64,000 nt of DNA from Lachnospiraceae bacterium (lineage in GTDB: Bacteria > Bacillota > Clostridia > Lachnospirales > Lachnospiraceae): assembly GCA_900753305.1 (NCBI GenBank), contig CAADYR010000170.1:1-64000 (forward strand), in the 5' to 3' direction. A model generated the notes under the pieces. The model did not search any database, had not been told where the DNA came from, and worked only from the letters and a program-made list of their open reading frames with translations. Below are positions 27,011 to 36,022 of this stretch, in pieces (position 1 is the stretch's first letter; each line of letters begins with the position of its first letter). The position numbers were made by a program, and so were the translations under genes.

Positions 27011-27934
27011 CTATGCAAGTCCGTGATACTCCCTGCCTTTTGCAATGTCAGTTGCCATTTGTGCCTTCAGAGCTTCGATTCCATCAAAACGCATCTCCGG
27101 TCGCTTATAATGCAAAAGATATACTTCTGCCTCCTGTCCATATACATCTCTGGAAAAATCATAAATATACGTTTCTACTCCCATGACAGCTTCACCGCTG
27201 ACCGTTGGTTTTGTTCCGATATTTGTAATTCCCTGATAAGTGTTTCCATTCATTTTGATATAGGAAAAATAGACACCATTAGGTGGAAGCAGTTTTTGTT
27301 CCGGAGGAACAATATTGACCGTTGGCATACCAAGGCTACTCCCTAAATGCCTGCCATGAACAATTGTACCCCCTACATGATAAGGCTGTCCCAAAAGCTG
27401 ATCTGCAAGTTCCATATCTCCCTGTCTGACCGCCTCACGTACATAAGTTGAGCTGACCTCTTTTCCTTTATAAAGTACTTTATCTATGATCACAACTTCA
27501 TATCCATATTGCATTGCTTTCTCTTTCAGCAGGCGGCAATCACCAAGTCCTTTCTTTCCGAAAGACACATCCTCTCCCGCTACAATGCATTTCGCATTAA
27601 GTTGTTCTACAAGCACCTTGCTGATATAAATTTCAGGGTCCATATCGGCAATCTCCTGATAAAAAGGATATTCTATCAGATAATCAACTCCGGCTTCTTC
27701 AAAAATTTTCCTTTTTTCTTCTATCGTAGTCAGATCCTGTTCCGGTTCCTTACTGAAAAAAGCAGCCGGAGAAGGTACAAATGTAAAAACTACCGAAGCC
27801 AGACCACGTTCCTTCTGCTCTTTTATTCTATTCAGAAGTTTCTGATGCCCTCTGTGAAATCCATCGAATTTCCCTATTGCAACAGCCGTTTCCTGCCCGA
27901 TCCTAAATTCTGTCGTCTTCTCTATTATCTTCAT
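27011..27934 (-). CDS. ribF: Bifunctional riboflavin kinase / FAD synthetase
   Basis: 307 residues. The N-terminal FAD synthetase domain has the nucleotidyl-transfer signature GKFDGFHRGHQKLL. The C-terminal riboflavin kinase domain (about residues 180-305) has GGTIVHGRHLGSSLGMPTVNI-type sequence, shown here as HGRHLGSSLGMPTVNI. It converts riboflavin to FMN and FAD. Downstream of truB, its usual place. Confidence 0.96.
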   Translation of the reverse strand: MKIIEKTTEFRIGQETAVAIGKFDGFHRGHQKLLNRIKEQKERGLASVVFTFVPSPAAFFSKEPEQDLTTIEEKRKIFEEAGVDYLIEYPFYQEIADMDPEIYISKVLVEQLNAKCIVAGEDVSFGKKGLGDCRLLKEKAMQYGYEVVIIDKVLYKGKEVSSTYVREAVRQGDMELADQLLGQPYHVGGTIVHGRHLGSSLGMPTVNIVPPEQKLLPPNGVYFSYIKMNGNTYQGITNIGTKPTVSGEAVMGVETYIYDFSRDVYGQEAEVYLLHYKRPEMRFDGIEALKAQMATDIAKGREYHGLA

Positions 27935-27982
27935 TCCGTGCCGTTCCTTTATTTTCTTCTCCCATAGCGTTCTTAAAATCCG

Positions 27983-28882
27983 CTACAAAAACATCTTGTA
28001 AGGCTTGAAACAGTGTTCCTGCTCACAATATGTATATACCCCGGTAAATGTACCATTGCTTGCATATACTCTGGTCCATTCACCATCTTCAAATCTTTTT
28101 CTTACTGCCCTTACCTGTTTGAAATACAGTTTATTTCCGTTAAGCAGTACCTTATCAAATTCAGGCATCACCGTGAGTGACTCATATTCTTCAAAAACTG
28201 CATCCGGTGCAATTACGTATTCTTCAAGTCTATTGTCTCTTACAAGTTCTTCTATCTGCGACAATTTCAGTGCCTGTTCTATATGGAAATTACCTACTCT
28301 CGTTCGCTGAAGAGTCTCCATCAACGCCCCACAGCCTAATCTGTCACCGATATCCGCACAAAGTGTCCTGATATAGGTTCCTTTCGAACAGCCAACGCTA
28401 AATGTCACTCTGGGAAGATTGATTTCTTCTATTTTAATATGATGAATCTCCACCCTGCGGGGTTTGCGTTCTATCTCTACACCCTGTCTGGCTAATTCAT
28501 ATAACTTTTTTCCATTTACTTTAAGTGCCGAATACATTGGAGGTATCTGATCATATTCCCCTACAAAACTCATTACAGCATCTCTTACTTCCTCTTCATT
28601 AACATTCACCTGTGTACGGCTCAATATGGTACCGCTGGCATCCTGTGTATCAGAAGTTTCTCCAAGAAGCATACAAGCCCTGTATTCCTTGCTTTTATCT
28701 GTAAGCATATCACATAATTTCGTTGCATTACCAAAACATACCGGCAACACTCCCACCGCGTCCGGATCGAGAGTTCCGGTATGTCCTATTTTCTTCTGCT
28801 TCACAATTCCGCGAAGCTTTGCCACCACGTCATGTGATGTAAAGCCTGCCTCTTTGTATATATTGATAATTCCGTTAATCAA
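27983..28882 (-). CDS. truB: tRNA pseudouridine-55 synthase
   Basis: 299 residues. The catalytic Asp is in GHTGTLDPDAVGVLPVC, and the family start (GIINIYKEAGFTSHDVV) and KxYAL-type motif (PPMYSALKVNGKKLYELAR) are intact. It makes pseudouridine 55 in the T-loop of tRNAs. The start overlaps the upstream DHH phosphoesterase gene by 8 bases. Confidence 0.96.
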   Translation of the reverse strand: MINGIINIYKEAGFTSHDVVAKLRGIVKQKKIGHTGTLDPDAVGVLPVCFGNATKLCDMLTDKSKEYRACMLLGETSDTQDASGTILSRTQVNVNEEEVRDAVMSFVGEYDQIPPMYSALKVNGKKLYELARQGVEIERKPRRVEIHHIKIEEINLPRVTFSVGCSKGTYIRTLCADIGDRLGCGALMETLQRTRVGNFHIEQALKLSQIEELVRDNRLEEYVIAPDAVFEEYESLTVMPEFDKVLLNGNKLYFKQVRAVRKRFEDGEWTRVYASNGTFTGVYTYCEQEHCFKPYKMFL

Positions 28883-29840
28883 TGTCCTGTCCCTTTATCT
28901 GTTTCTCTATCTGTTCTGAAAGGTTATTTACCACATCATAGAACGTACCATTCACTGTACATCCGGCTGCACGCTTGTGCCCGCCGCCACCAAAATACTC
29001 TGCAACTTTGCTTACATCCACATAATTGCAGGAACGAAGGCTTACCTTATACTCCAGTGTAGCTGTTTCATACATAAAAATCGCACATTCCACACCTTTT
29101 ATAATACGTAGCTGATTCACAATGCCCTCTAAGTCTTTGCTTGTTACATCATAGAATTTCATTGTCTTCTGATCTACATAGCTGACAACGCATTTACCGT
29201 CCATGAACAAAATACTCTCTAATAAAGCTCTTCCCAGAATCTGATTCTGTATGTAAGTCTTCTCATAGAAAGTCTTATCGATCAAAGATGGGAAATCAAA
29301 TCCATATGCTATCAAGTCTGCCGCAGTACGCAGTGTTTTGGGAGATGTATTGGAATACTGGAAAATACCGGTATCATGAATCATTCCGATGTAAACAGCC
29401 TTTGCAATTTCAACATCAATATATTTCTTATCCAAAACATCATAAACAAGCTCAGAAGCCGAACTTGCTTTAGGGTCTATATAATTCACATTGCCACATC
29501 CATGTTCATTACTGATATGATGGTCAATGTTGATTGTTTTCTTTGCTTTGTCAAAAATCTTTTCAGCCTCTCCAAGTCTGCCTTTATCACAATCCAGTGC
29601 GATAAATACATCCGGTTCCTCTTCCATCTGAAAAGCAGTATCTATCAGGTTAAAATCCTGAATACAGGAAAAAATGTCTGCCGGTTGTTCCAAAAATACT
29701 CTGACTTTTGCCTGCGGCATTGCTTTCTTTAAAAACAAATATGTTGCCATACAGGAACCGACACAGTCTCCATCCGGTCTGATATGCCCGGATATTGCTA
29801 TATTTTCTGCCCCTTCACATTCCTTTAACAGTTGGAACAT
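28875..29840 (-). CDS. nrnA: DHH/DHHA1 phosphoesterase (NrnA-like nanoRNase / pAp phosphatase)
   Basis: 321 residues. Metal-binding motifs are HIRPDGDCVGS, ALDCDKGRLGEAE and INIDHHISN; the C-terminal DHHA1 domain carries GGGGHKRAAG. NrnA-type enzymes degrade two- to five-nucleotide RNAs and some members dephosphorylate pAp. The position between rbfA and truB is conserved in Firmicutes. Confidence 0.92.
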   Translation of the reverse strand: MFQLLKECEGAENIAISGHIRPDGDCVGSCMATYLFLKKAMPQAKVRVFLEQPADIFSCIQDFNLIDTAFQMEEEPDVFIALDCDKGRLGEAEKIFDKAKKTINIDHHISNEHGCGNVNYIDPKASSASELVYDVLDKKYIDVEIAKAVYIGMIHDTGIFQYSNTSPKTLRTAADLIAYGFDFPSLIDKTFYEKTYIQNQILGRALLESILFMDGKCVVSYVDQKTMKFYDVTSKDLEGIVNQLRIIKGVECAIFMYETATLEYKVSLRSCNYVDVSKVAEYFGGGGHKRAAGCTVNGTFYDVVNNLSEQIEKQIKGQDID

Positions 29841-29865
29841 ATATACATCCTCTTCCTCTCTTAAG

Positions 29866-29896
29866 AAATATGGGGAAGGATTCCTTCCCCATATTT
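29866..29896. terminator. Strong hairpin between rbfA and nrnA
   Basis: AAATATGGGGAAGGA and TCCTTCCCCATATTT form a 15-bp perfect stem with a single-base loop. T-richness after the stem is modest on the minus strand, so it may act as a partial terminator or an mRNA-stabilising stem inside the operon. Confidence 0.6.
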
Positions 29897-29907
29897 AATT
29901 ATACGGT

Positions 29908-30297
29908 CTATTCCGTTTCTTTTGTCTCTACGTGCTTCTCATCATCAGCACGATTTACTTCATCTATCATCTTGGACATATTAACGCCATATTCAATAGA
30001 CTGATCAATAATAAAGCGGATCTCCGGAGTATTTCTTAAATTAATCTTCTTTGCAAGCTGATTTCTGATATACCCCTCTGCGCTTTTGAGTCCTGCAAGT
30101 GTATCCTTCTGGGACTCTTCATTACCCAGAACACTGATCCATGCCTTGCAAGTCTTAAGATCCGGTGCAACCTCTACTGCGACTACAGAAGTCATGGGAT
30201 TGATTCTTGGATCTTTGATCTCGCTCCTGATCACTTCTGCAAGAACACGCAGTACTTCCCCGTTCACACGGGTATTCTTAACACTGTTCTTTCTCAT
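29908..30297 (-). CDS. rbfA: Ribosome-binding factor A
   Basis: 129 residues, KH-like fold, with the family pattern LAEVIRSEIKDPRINPMTSV and ELKTCKAWISVLG-type segment (APDLKTCKAWISVLG). It binds the 30S subunit and supports 16S maturation and cold adaptation. It follows infB by 64 bases. Confidence 0.95.
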   Translation of the reverse strand: MRKNSVKNTRVNGEVLRVLAEVIRSEIKDPRINPMTSVVAVEVAPDLKTCKAWISVLGNEESQKDTLAGLKSAEGYIRNQLAKKINLRNTPEIRFIIDQSIEYGVNMSKMIDEVNRADDEKHVETKETE

Positions 30298-30315
30298 TTT
30301 CGTCCTCCAGGTTCA

Positions 30316-30335
30316 GGCAGACCTTACAGTCTGCC
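30316..30335 (-). repeat. Small stem-loop between infB and rbfA
   Basis: GGCAGAC and GTCTGCC form a 7-bp stem with a six-base loop, ending 18 bases before the rbfA start. With no T tract it is not a terminator; it could influence rbfA translation or mRNA processing. Confidence 0.4.
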
Positions 30336-30361
30336 CAACAAATTCAAAAGTCAATATATTC

Positions 30362-33300
30362 CTATCTTGGAACCTCAACCATAATATATGCTTCTACGAT
30401 ATCAAGCTCCTGCATACTGTCAAATCCGTCAAATACAAGACCACACTCGAATCCTGCCTTAACTTCCTTAACGTCATCCTTAAATCTCTTAAGGGATGCA
30501 AGTTCACCTTCGTAAATCTGTTCACCTTCTCTGGTGATTCTGATCTTACAGCCTCTCTGGAATACACCGTCAAGTACGTAAGAACCTGCGATATTACCTA
30601 CTGCAGATGCCTTGAATATCTGTCTTACTTCAGCATGACCGATTATCTTCTCTTCATATACAGGATCCAACATACCCTTCATTGCTGCTTCGATATCTTC
30701 GATTGCCTGATAAATGACTCTGTAAAGTCTTACATCAACGCCTTCACGCTCTGCTGTTGCCTTGGCCTGCGCATCCGGACGAACATTGAAACCGATAATG
30801 ATCGCATTGGATGCAGATGCCAGAATGACATCAGATTCATTGATCGCACCTACGCCGCCATGAATACACTTAACAACGACTTCTTCATTGGAGAGCTTAA
30901 CAAGACTCTGCTTAACAGCTTCCACACTACCCTGAACATCAGCCTTGATGATCAGGTTGAGTTCCTTCAAATTACCAGCCTGAATCTGTGAGAACAGATC
31001 ATCCAGTGACATCTTAGTCTTAGTTTCCTCAAGAAGCTTCTCTTTATTCTGTGCTACGAATGTTTCAGCATAGTATTTAGCTTCCTTATCATTCTCATGT
31101 GCAAGGAATATCTCACCTGCATTTGGAACATCGCCAAGTCCAAGGATTTCTACAGGAGTGGAAGGTCCGGCTTCCTTTACTCTTCTGCCCTTATCATCGA
31201 TCATGGCACGAACCTTGCCGCTTGCTGCACCGGCTGATACAAAATCACCCACATGCAATGTACCCTTCTGTACAAGGATCGTAGCAACAGGTCCACGTCC
31301 CTTATCCAGCTCAGCCTCAATAACAAGACCTCTTGCACGTCTGTTTGGATTAGCCTTTAATTCAAGTACTTCTGCTGTCAAAAGAATCATTTCAAGAAGA
31401 TTATCAATACCTTCTCCACTCTTGGCAGATACAGGTACAAATACTGTACTTCCACCCCAGTCTTCTGCGATCAGGCCATACTCTGTCAATTCCTGTTTTA
31501 CACGTTCTACATTTGCACCGGGCTTATCAATCTTGTTAACGGCAACAATAATTTCAATACCTGCTGCTTTTGCATGGTTAATAGCTTCTACGGTCTGTGG
31601 CATAACACCATCATCTGCCGCTACTACAAGGATTGCAATATCCGTAGAGTTAGCACCACGCATACGCATTGCTGTAAATGCTTCATGTCCCGGTGTATCC
31701 AGGAATGTGATCTTCTCTCCATTCACATTAACAGTATAAGCACCGATATGCTGTGTGATACCGCCTGCTTCCTTATCCGTTACGTTTGTCTTACGGATTG
31801 CATCAAGAAGAGAAGTCTTACCATGGTCAACGTGTCCCATTACGCAGATAACAGGCGGTCTCTTTACCATATCTTCCGGATTTTCTTCATCCTCTTTGAG
31901 CAGTTCTTCAATTACATCTACTTTGACTTCTTTTTCACAGATAATGTCATAATCAATTGCGATATTTTCAGCAGTCTCATAGGAAATTTCCTGATTTACC
32001 GTTACAATCTGTCCCTGCATGAACAGCTTCTTAACAATTGCAGAAGGCTGTAACTTCATCTTATCAGCCAGTTCTTTGATTGTCAGAGTTTCAGGAAGAG
32101 TAATTACCTTGATCTGTTCTTCAACCTGTTCAACCGGTTTCTTCTCAGGCTTAATGAACTTACCAGGTTTATTCTTACCCTTAATGTTCTGCATATCGCC
32201 ATCTTCTTCATACATCAGATCCTTACGGTTCTTCTTATCCTTCTCCTGGCTGATACGACGTTTCTCTTCGTCTCTATGCTTCTCTGCATCCTTGATTGGA
32301 CTGTCGGGAACAAAATTATTCTTCTGTCCGGATCTGCCTCCCTGTTTAGCACCAAAGCCGCCTCTGTTATTATCACGTCTGTCATCATCCTTATTGAAGC
32401 CGCCTCTGTTACCACCAAATCCCTGTCCAGGTCTGGCATTCTGTCTATTGGGATCAAAAGGTCTTCTATTACCATCATTATTACGCTGACCGCCATCTCT
32501 TCTGTTGCCATCGAAGGAACGCTGCTGTCCATCACGTCTGTTACCATCAAAGGAACGCTGCTGTCCATCACGTCTGTTACCATCGAAGGAACGCTGCTGT
32601 CCACCATCACGTCTCTGATAATTGTTATTATCACCACGTCTCTGGTTATCATACTGTCTGGAACCATTATTATAGGCAGGTCTTCTGTCCTGTGAATTTG
32701 TCTGCTGTCTTGGTGCAGTTGTCTGTGCTGCAGGTTTCTGTGCCTCTGCCGCAACTGTTTGGGGCGCTTCTGCTTTAGGCGCCTCTGCTGCCTTCGGTGC
32801 TTCCACTGCCGGAGCCGGTGCTGCCTTTGGCTGTGCAGCCGGTGTCTCTGTTGCCTTTGGCGCCTCTGCTACTGTTTCTGCTGTCTTTACCGGAGTTTCT
32901 ACAGCTTTCGGTGCTTCAGCCTTCGGTGCTGCTGGTTTTACTGTTTCTGTTACTTCTACAGCCTTCGGTGCTTTTTCCACAGTTTTTGCCGGTTCAGCCT
33001 TTGGTGCTGCCGGTTTTACTGCTTCCGCAGGTTTAGCCGGCTGTGCAGGTGCTGCTGCCTTTTTCTCCTGATGAGCAGGCTTTCTTGGAATCTGTGCGCC
33101 CGGCATCTTGGAATTATGTGGATTGCTTACAAAAATAATACTCTTTTTCTTCTTTGCTGGTGCTTTTGCATCTGCTGGCTGTTCTTTCTTGTCAGCTTCT
33201 GCTGCCTTCGGTGTCTCCTCAGACTTAGCAGGTGCCTTTAAGGAGTTCTTTAAATCTTCTACCTGTCCGTCTTCTAATACGCTCATATGGCTTTTTACCT

Positions 33301-33388
33301 CTATCCCTTTATTTTTTAATGCTGTCAGGATATCCTTACTCTGTAAGCCCATCTCCTGTGCCAATTCATAAACTTTCATTTTTGCCAT
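30362..33388 (-). CDS. infB: Translation initiation factor IF-2
   Basis: 1008 residues from the ATG at 33388 (GGAG seven bases upstream; the frame runs six codons more). The N-terminal IF2_N domain (MKVYELAQEMGLQSKDIL) is followed by about 400 residues of low-complexity sequence: an Ala/Pro/Lys-rich part, then an Arg/Asp/Gln/Gly-rich part with tandem 12-residue repeats. The GTPase core has GHVDHGKTSLLD, DTPGHEAFTAMR and NKIDKP. The core is standard; the linker is unusually long and repetitive. Confidence 0.97.
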   Translation of the reverse strand: MAKMKVYELAQEMGLQSKDILTALKNKGIEVKSHMSVLEDGQVEDLKNSLKAPAKSEETPKAAEADKKEQPADAKAPAKKKKSIIFVSNPHNSKMPGAQIPRKPAHQEKKAAAPAQPAKPAEAVKPAAPKAEPAKTVEKAPKAVEVTETVKPAAPKAEAPKAVETPVKTAETVAEAPKATETPAAQPKAAPAPAVEAPKAAEAPKAEAPQTVAAEAQKPAAQTTAPRQQTNSQDRRPAYNNGSRQYDNQRRGDNNNYQRRDGGQQRSFDGNRRDGQQRSFDGNRRDGQQRSFDGNRRDGGQRNNDGNRRPFDPNRQNARPGQGFGGNRGGFNKDDDRRDNNRGGFGAKQGGRSGQKNNFVPDSPIKDAEKHRDEEKRRISQEKDKKNRKDLMYEEDGDMQNIKGKNKPGKFIKPEKKPVEQVEEQIKVITLPETLTIKELADKMKLQPSAIVKKLFMQGQIVTVNQEISYETAENIAIDYDIICEKEVKVDVIEELLKEDEENPEDMVKRPPVICVMGHVDHGKTSLLDAIRKTNVTDKEAGGITQHIGAYTVNVNGEKITFLDTPGHEAFTAMRMRGANSTDIAILVVAADDGVMPQTVEAINHAKAAGIEIIVAVNKIDKPGANVERVKQELTEYGLIAEDWGGSTVFVPVSAKSGEGIDNLLEMILLTAEVLELKANPNRRARGLVIEAELDKGRGPVATILVQKGTLHVGDFVSAGAASGKVRAMIDDKGRRVKEAGPSTPVEILGLGDVPNAGEIFLAHENDKEAKYYAETFVAQNKEKLLEETKTKMSLDDLFSQIQAGNLKELNLIIKADVQGSVEAVKQSLVKLSNEEVVVKCIHGGVGAINESDVILASASNAIIIGFNVRPDAQAKATAEREGVDVRLYRVIYQAIEDIEAAMKGMLDPVYEEKIIGHAEVRQIFKASAVGNIAGSYVLDGVFQRGCKIRITREGEQIYEGELASLKRFKDDVKEVKAGFECGLVFDGFDSMQELDIVEAYIMVEVPR
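32462..32614 (-). repeat. Tandem 36-39-bp repeats inside infB
   Basis: About four in-frame copies encode RRDGQQRSFDGN and variants; the middle copies are nearly identical at the DNA level, which points to recent expansion by slippage or recombination. Copy number probably varies between strains. Confidence 0.8.
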
Positions 33389-33716
33389 TTCTATCTCCAT
33401 TCTCATTGCAAACTGGTTCCAGATGTTTTCTTAATGACTTTGCGAAGCCTTCATCCGTAATGGCAAGAGATGATCTCATATCTCTACCAATTGCACGCCC
33501 AAGTTCTTCTTTCATACCATATACATATTCCGGTACTTCATAGAACTCACACGAGTTGGAAAACTTTTTTCTAGTGTTATCAGATGCATCCGATGCAATG
33601 ATCACAAGAAAAGCACTGCCTTCCTTGATGCTCTTGTCGACTGCAAATTCTCCACTTACCACCTTGCCTGCCTTCATGGCAAGACCAAGCATGGAATATA
33701 CTCTACTTTGATTCAA
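33366..33716 (-). CDS. L7Ae/YlxQ-family RNA-binding protein
   Basis: 116 residues with an L7Ae/L30e/S12e/Gadd45 fold (YSMLGLAMKAGKVVSGEFAVDKSIKEG region). Such YlxQ-type proteins sit between rnpM and infB in Firmicutes and are thought to bind kink-turn RNA. The stop overlaps the infB start by about 23 bases, and the start overlaps rnpM by 14, so the genes are translationally coupled. Confidence 0.9.
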   Translation of the reverse strand: MNQSRVYSMLGLAMKAGKVVSGEFAVDKSIKEGSAFLVIIASDASDNTRKKFSNSCEFYEVPEYVYGMKEELGRAIGRDMRSSLAITDEGFAKSLRKHLEPVCNENGDRNGKNESL

Positions 33717-33975
33717 GCGCCTCTATCTCCTTTGTCAGGCTATCATAAACCTCTTCGGGAATCGTCATTTTGAAAGATCTGTCTAATCCTCTGGTCTTCT
33801 TGGCTTTTTGCAGACACTCTGCATTTCGGCATACATATGCGCCTCTGCCATTTTTCTTGCCTGTTGTATCCAGTACAATGCCCTCATCCTCAGTCTTTAA
33901 GACTCTCAACATTTCTTTCTTGTTCTTCATTTCTCCACAGCCTACACACTGTCTTAAAGGAATCTTCTTACTCAT
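33703..33975 (-). CDS. rnpM: YlxR family RNA-binding protein (RnpM)
   Basis: 90 residues from the ATG at 33975, giving the family start MSKKIPLRQCVGCGEMKNK. The frame extends seven codons upstream into nusA. YlxR/RnpM proteins have been linked to RNase P modulation and transcription. It overlaps the nusA 3' end by 8 bases. Confidence 0.9.
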   Translation of the reverse strand: MSKKIPLRQCVGCGEMKNKKEMLRVLKTEDEGIVLDTTGKKNGRGAYVCRNAECLQKAKKTRGLDRSFKMTIPEEVYDSLTKEIEALESK

Positions 33976-35191
33976 TGCTTTCCTCTGTAACCTCATCTGC
34001 TGTTTCGCTTACTGCTTCTTCATTCTCAGCAGCCGTTTCCTCTGTGGCATCTGCTGCTGTTTCCTCGCCGTCTTCGTATTCATCTTCTTCGTAGTATACG
34101 TCGCCGTCCTCATCATACATATAGTCTTCATAACGGAAGCCTTCTGCATCCTTAGCCTGTGTTTCAGACTTGATATCAATCTTGTAACCTGTCAGTCTGG
34201 CTGCCAGTCTGGCATTTTGACCTTCTTTACCAATTGCAAGAGAGAGCTGATAATCAGGAACAACTACCTTGGCTGTCTTCTCATCAGGATCTGCAAATAC
34301 TGCTACGATTTTAGCAGGGGAAAGGGCATTCTGAATGAAGTTACCAGGATTCTCATCCCAGTTCACAATATCGATCTTCTCACCACGAAGTTCTTCTACG
34401 ATAGCATTGACTCTGGCACCATTCATACCTACACATGCACCAACTGCATCTACGTTAGGATTGTTGGTTCTGACTGCCATCTTCGTTCTGCTTCCTGCTT
34501 CACGGGCAATGCTCATGATTTCTACCGTACCGTCCTTGATCTCGGTTACCTCAGACTCGAACAGTCTCTTGACTAATTCAGGATGTGTTCTGCTGACCGT
34601 GATCCTTGGTCCCTTCGGTGTGTTCTTAACTTCCAGAATATATACTTTTATACGTTCTGTCGGGCGGAATACTTCCCCCTTTACCTGTTCAGCCTCTGTC
34701 AGAAGTGCATCCGCCTTGCCCAGATCAATGCTGATGTTCTTGCCGGAATAGCGCTGTACAATACCGGTCATGACATCCTTTTCCTTCTCAAAGAACTGAT
34801 TGTAAATTACGCTTCTTTCTTCCTCTCTAATCTTCTGGAGGATAACATTCTTGGCATTCTGTGTTGCAATACGTCCAAATTCTTTGGATTGGATCTTTAC
34901 ATTGATCTTTAATCCAACTTCTGCTTTCTTATTAAGTTTAAGTGCATCATCCAGGCAAATCTGCAGTACATCATCCTCTACATCTTCCGGTGTAGCTACG
35001 ATCTCTTTGGTTGCATATACCAGGAAATCACAGGTTTCTCTGTCGATCTGTACTGTAATATTATCTGCCTTGCCAAAATGGTTCTTGCAGGCTGTCAGAA
35101 GGGAGTTCTCGATCGCCTCAAAAAGAGTTTCTTTGCTGATCTCTTTCTCCTTCTCCAGAATGTTCAGTGCTTCTAATAATTCTTTGTTCAT
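33968..35191 (-). CDS. nusA: Transcription termination/antitermination protein NusA
   Basis: 407 residues. An N-terminal RNA polymerase-binding domain, an S1 domain (about residues 135-200) and two KH domains (about 205-345, with GACVGMNGARVNAIVEEL and SLAIGKEGQNARLAARL) are followed by a very acidic C-terminal tail of about 55 residues (Glu/Asp/Ala-rich). NusA modulates pausing, termination and antitermination. It is the second gene of the rimP operon. Confidence 0.96.
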   Translation of the reverse strand: MNKELLEALNILEKEKEISKETLFEAIENSLLTACKNHFGKADNITVQIDRETCDFLVYATKEIVATPEDVEDDVLQICLDDALKLNKKAEVGLKINVKIQSKEFGRIATQNAKNVILQKIREEERSVIYNQFFEKEKDVMTGIVQRYSGKNISIDLGKADALLTEAEQVKGEVFRPTERIKVYILEVKNTPKGPRITVSRTHPELVKRLFESEVTEIKDGTVEIMSIAREAGSRTKMAVRTNNPNVDAVGACVGMNGARVNAIVEELRGEKIDIVNWDENPGNFIQNALSPAKIVAVFADPDEKTAKVVVPDYQLSLAIGKEGQNARLAARLTGYKIDIKSETQAKDAEGFRYEDYMYDEDGDVYYEEDEYEDGEETAADATEETAAENEEAVSETADEVTEESNE

Positions 35192-35212
35192 TTTTCCTTT
35201 ACCCTCCTAAAG

Positions 35213-35677
35213 CTAAAAATCCAGCGTTAATCTGATAATTGCTATGTCAGATTTTGCAAAGACTAAATCTTTTTCTTCTGTCTGTATAGTAACGGTGTCC
35301 TTGTCATAGCTTTTCAGGATACCGGTAAACTCTTTCTGCTTGTCAATAGGTTTATAGGTTCTGACCTCAACTTCCTCACCAAGACTTTTCTCCAGATGAC
35401 GGTCTTTCTTCAGGGCTCTGCCAAGTCCCGGGCTGCTTACCTCCAAAATATAAGCATCCGGTATAAAATCAGCTTCATCGAGCTTATCTGAAAAAGCCCT
35501 GCTGACATTCTCACAGTCAATGATATTGACTCCTTCCGGCTTATCAATATAAGCTCTCAGATACCAGTCGCTTCCTTCTTTAACATATTCTACATCATAC
35601 ACTTCACAGCCATTTGCTGCTGCGATCGGCGTCAGCAGTTCTTCTGCACGCGCTTCATAGGCATCCTTCTTTGCCAT
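35213..35677 (-). CDS. rimP: Ribosome maturation factor RimP
   Basis: 154 residues from the ATG at 35677, with the family N-terminus KKDAYEARAEELLTPIA. The frame begins 15 codons earlier at 35722. Characteristic segments are YLRAYIDKPEGVNIIDCE and LEVSSPGLGRALKKDRH. RimP assists 30S assembly. First gene of the operon, 21 bases before nusA. Confidence 0.94.
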   Translation of the reverse strand: MAKKDAYEARAEELLTPIAAANGCEVYDVEYVKEGSDWYLRAYIDKPEGVNIIDCENVSRAFSDKLDEADFIPDAYILEVSSPGLGRALKKDRHLEKSLGEEVEVRTYKPIDKQKEFTGILKSYDKDTVTIQTEEKDLVFAKSDIAIIRLTLDF

Positions 35678-35710
35678 TGCTTCACCTGTCCTTTTCCTAT
35701 TGTTGAATGC

Positions 35711-35780
35711 TTTGGGAATCACTCAGAATTTTCCTGCACAGTTTCCCAAAAGAAAGAGTGGACTCGCAAGCCCACTCTTT
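35711..35780 (-). promoter_or_regulatory. rimP-nusA leader: terminator-like hairpin followed by second hairpin
   Basis: Downstream of the promoter, the minus-strand RNA first forms AAAGAGTGG/CCACTCTTT (35753-35780), followed by CTTTT, which looks like an intrinsic terminator. Then TTTGGGAA/TTCCCAAA (35711-35718, 35743-35750) forms a second hairpin. A terminator inside the leader suggests attenuation of the operon. The plus-strand gap 35678-36022 otherwise holds no gene. Confidence 0.55.
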
Positions 35781-35808
35781 ATCATCAAGCACTATAAATC
35801 ATAAATGC

Positions 35809-35837
35809 ATTGTAACACCATATCAGCGACAATGCAA
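35809..35837 (-). promoter_or_regulatory. Promoter of the rimP-nusA-infB operon
   Basis: On the minus strand, TTGCAT, a 17-bp spacer and TACAAT; predicted start about 35802, giving a leader of about 125 nt. Confidence 0.7.
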
Positions 35838-35920
35838 GGGTTTTATGTGAAATTTCAGCACAAAATTTCCATATTTCTATTTTTTCTTATCCGGCATCTT
35901 TTAATACAGTTATTTATAAA

Positions 35921-35957
35921 GCACCCCATGATTCCTATCAGTGGAACCACGGGGTGC
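35921..35957 (-). terminator. Hairpin terminator after the cohesin gene
   Basis: GCACCCC(A/G)TG-type arms (35921-35935 and 35943-35957) pair over about 15 positions with two mismatches. On the minus strand the hairpin is followed by TTTATAAATAA. It ends the GH43-cohesin transcript ahead of the rimP promoter. Confidence 0.6.
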
Positions 35958-36022
35958 CATCCTTATTCAAGACCATATACACATTTCAGTAAAAGACCGG
36001 AATTTCTCAGGTAATGCATTTC

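Noticed and set aside
32215..32754. Alternative-frame minus-strand open frame in the infB repeat region
   Set aside because: It is a frame-shifted reading of the same tandem repeats; IF-2 is intact in the main frame.
32759..33241. Plus-strand open frame of 160 codons opposite infB
   Set aside because: Extremely Cys/Leu/Phe-rich antisense shadow of the Ala/Pro/Lys-rich IF-2 linker; no ribosome site or homology.
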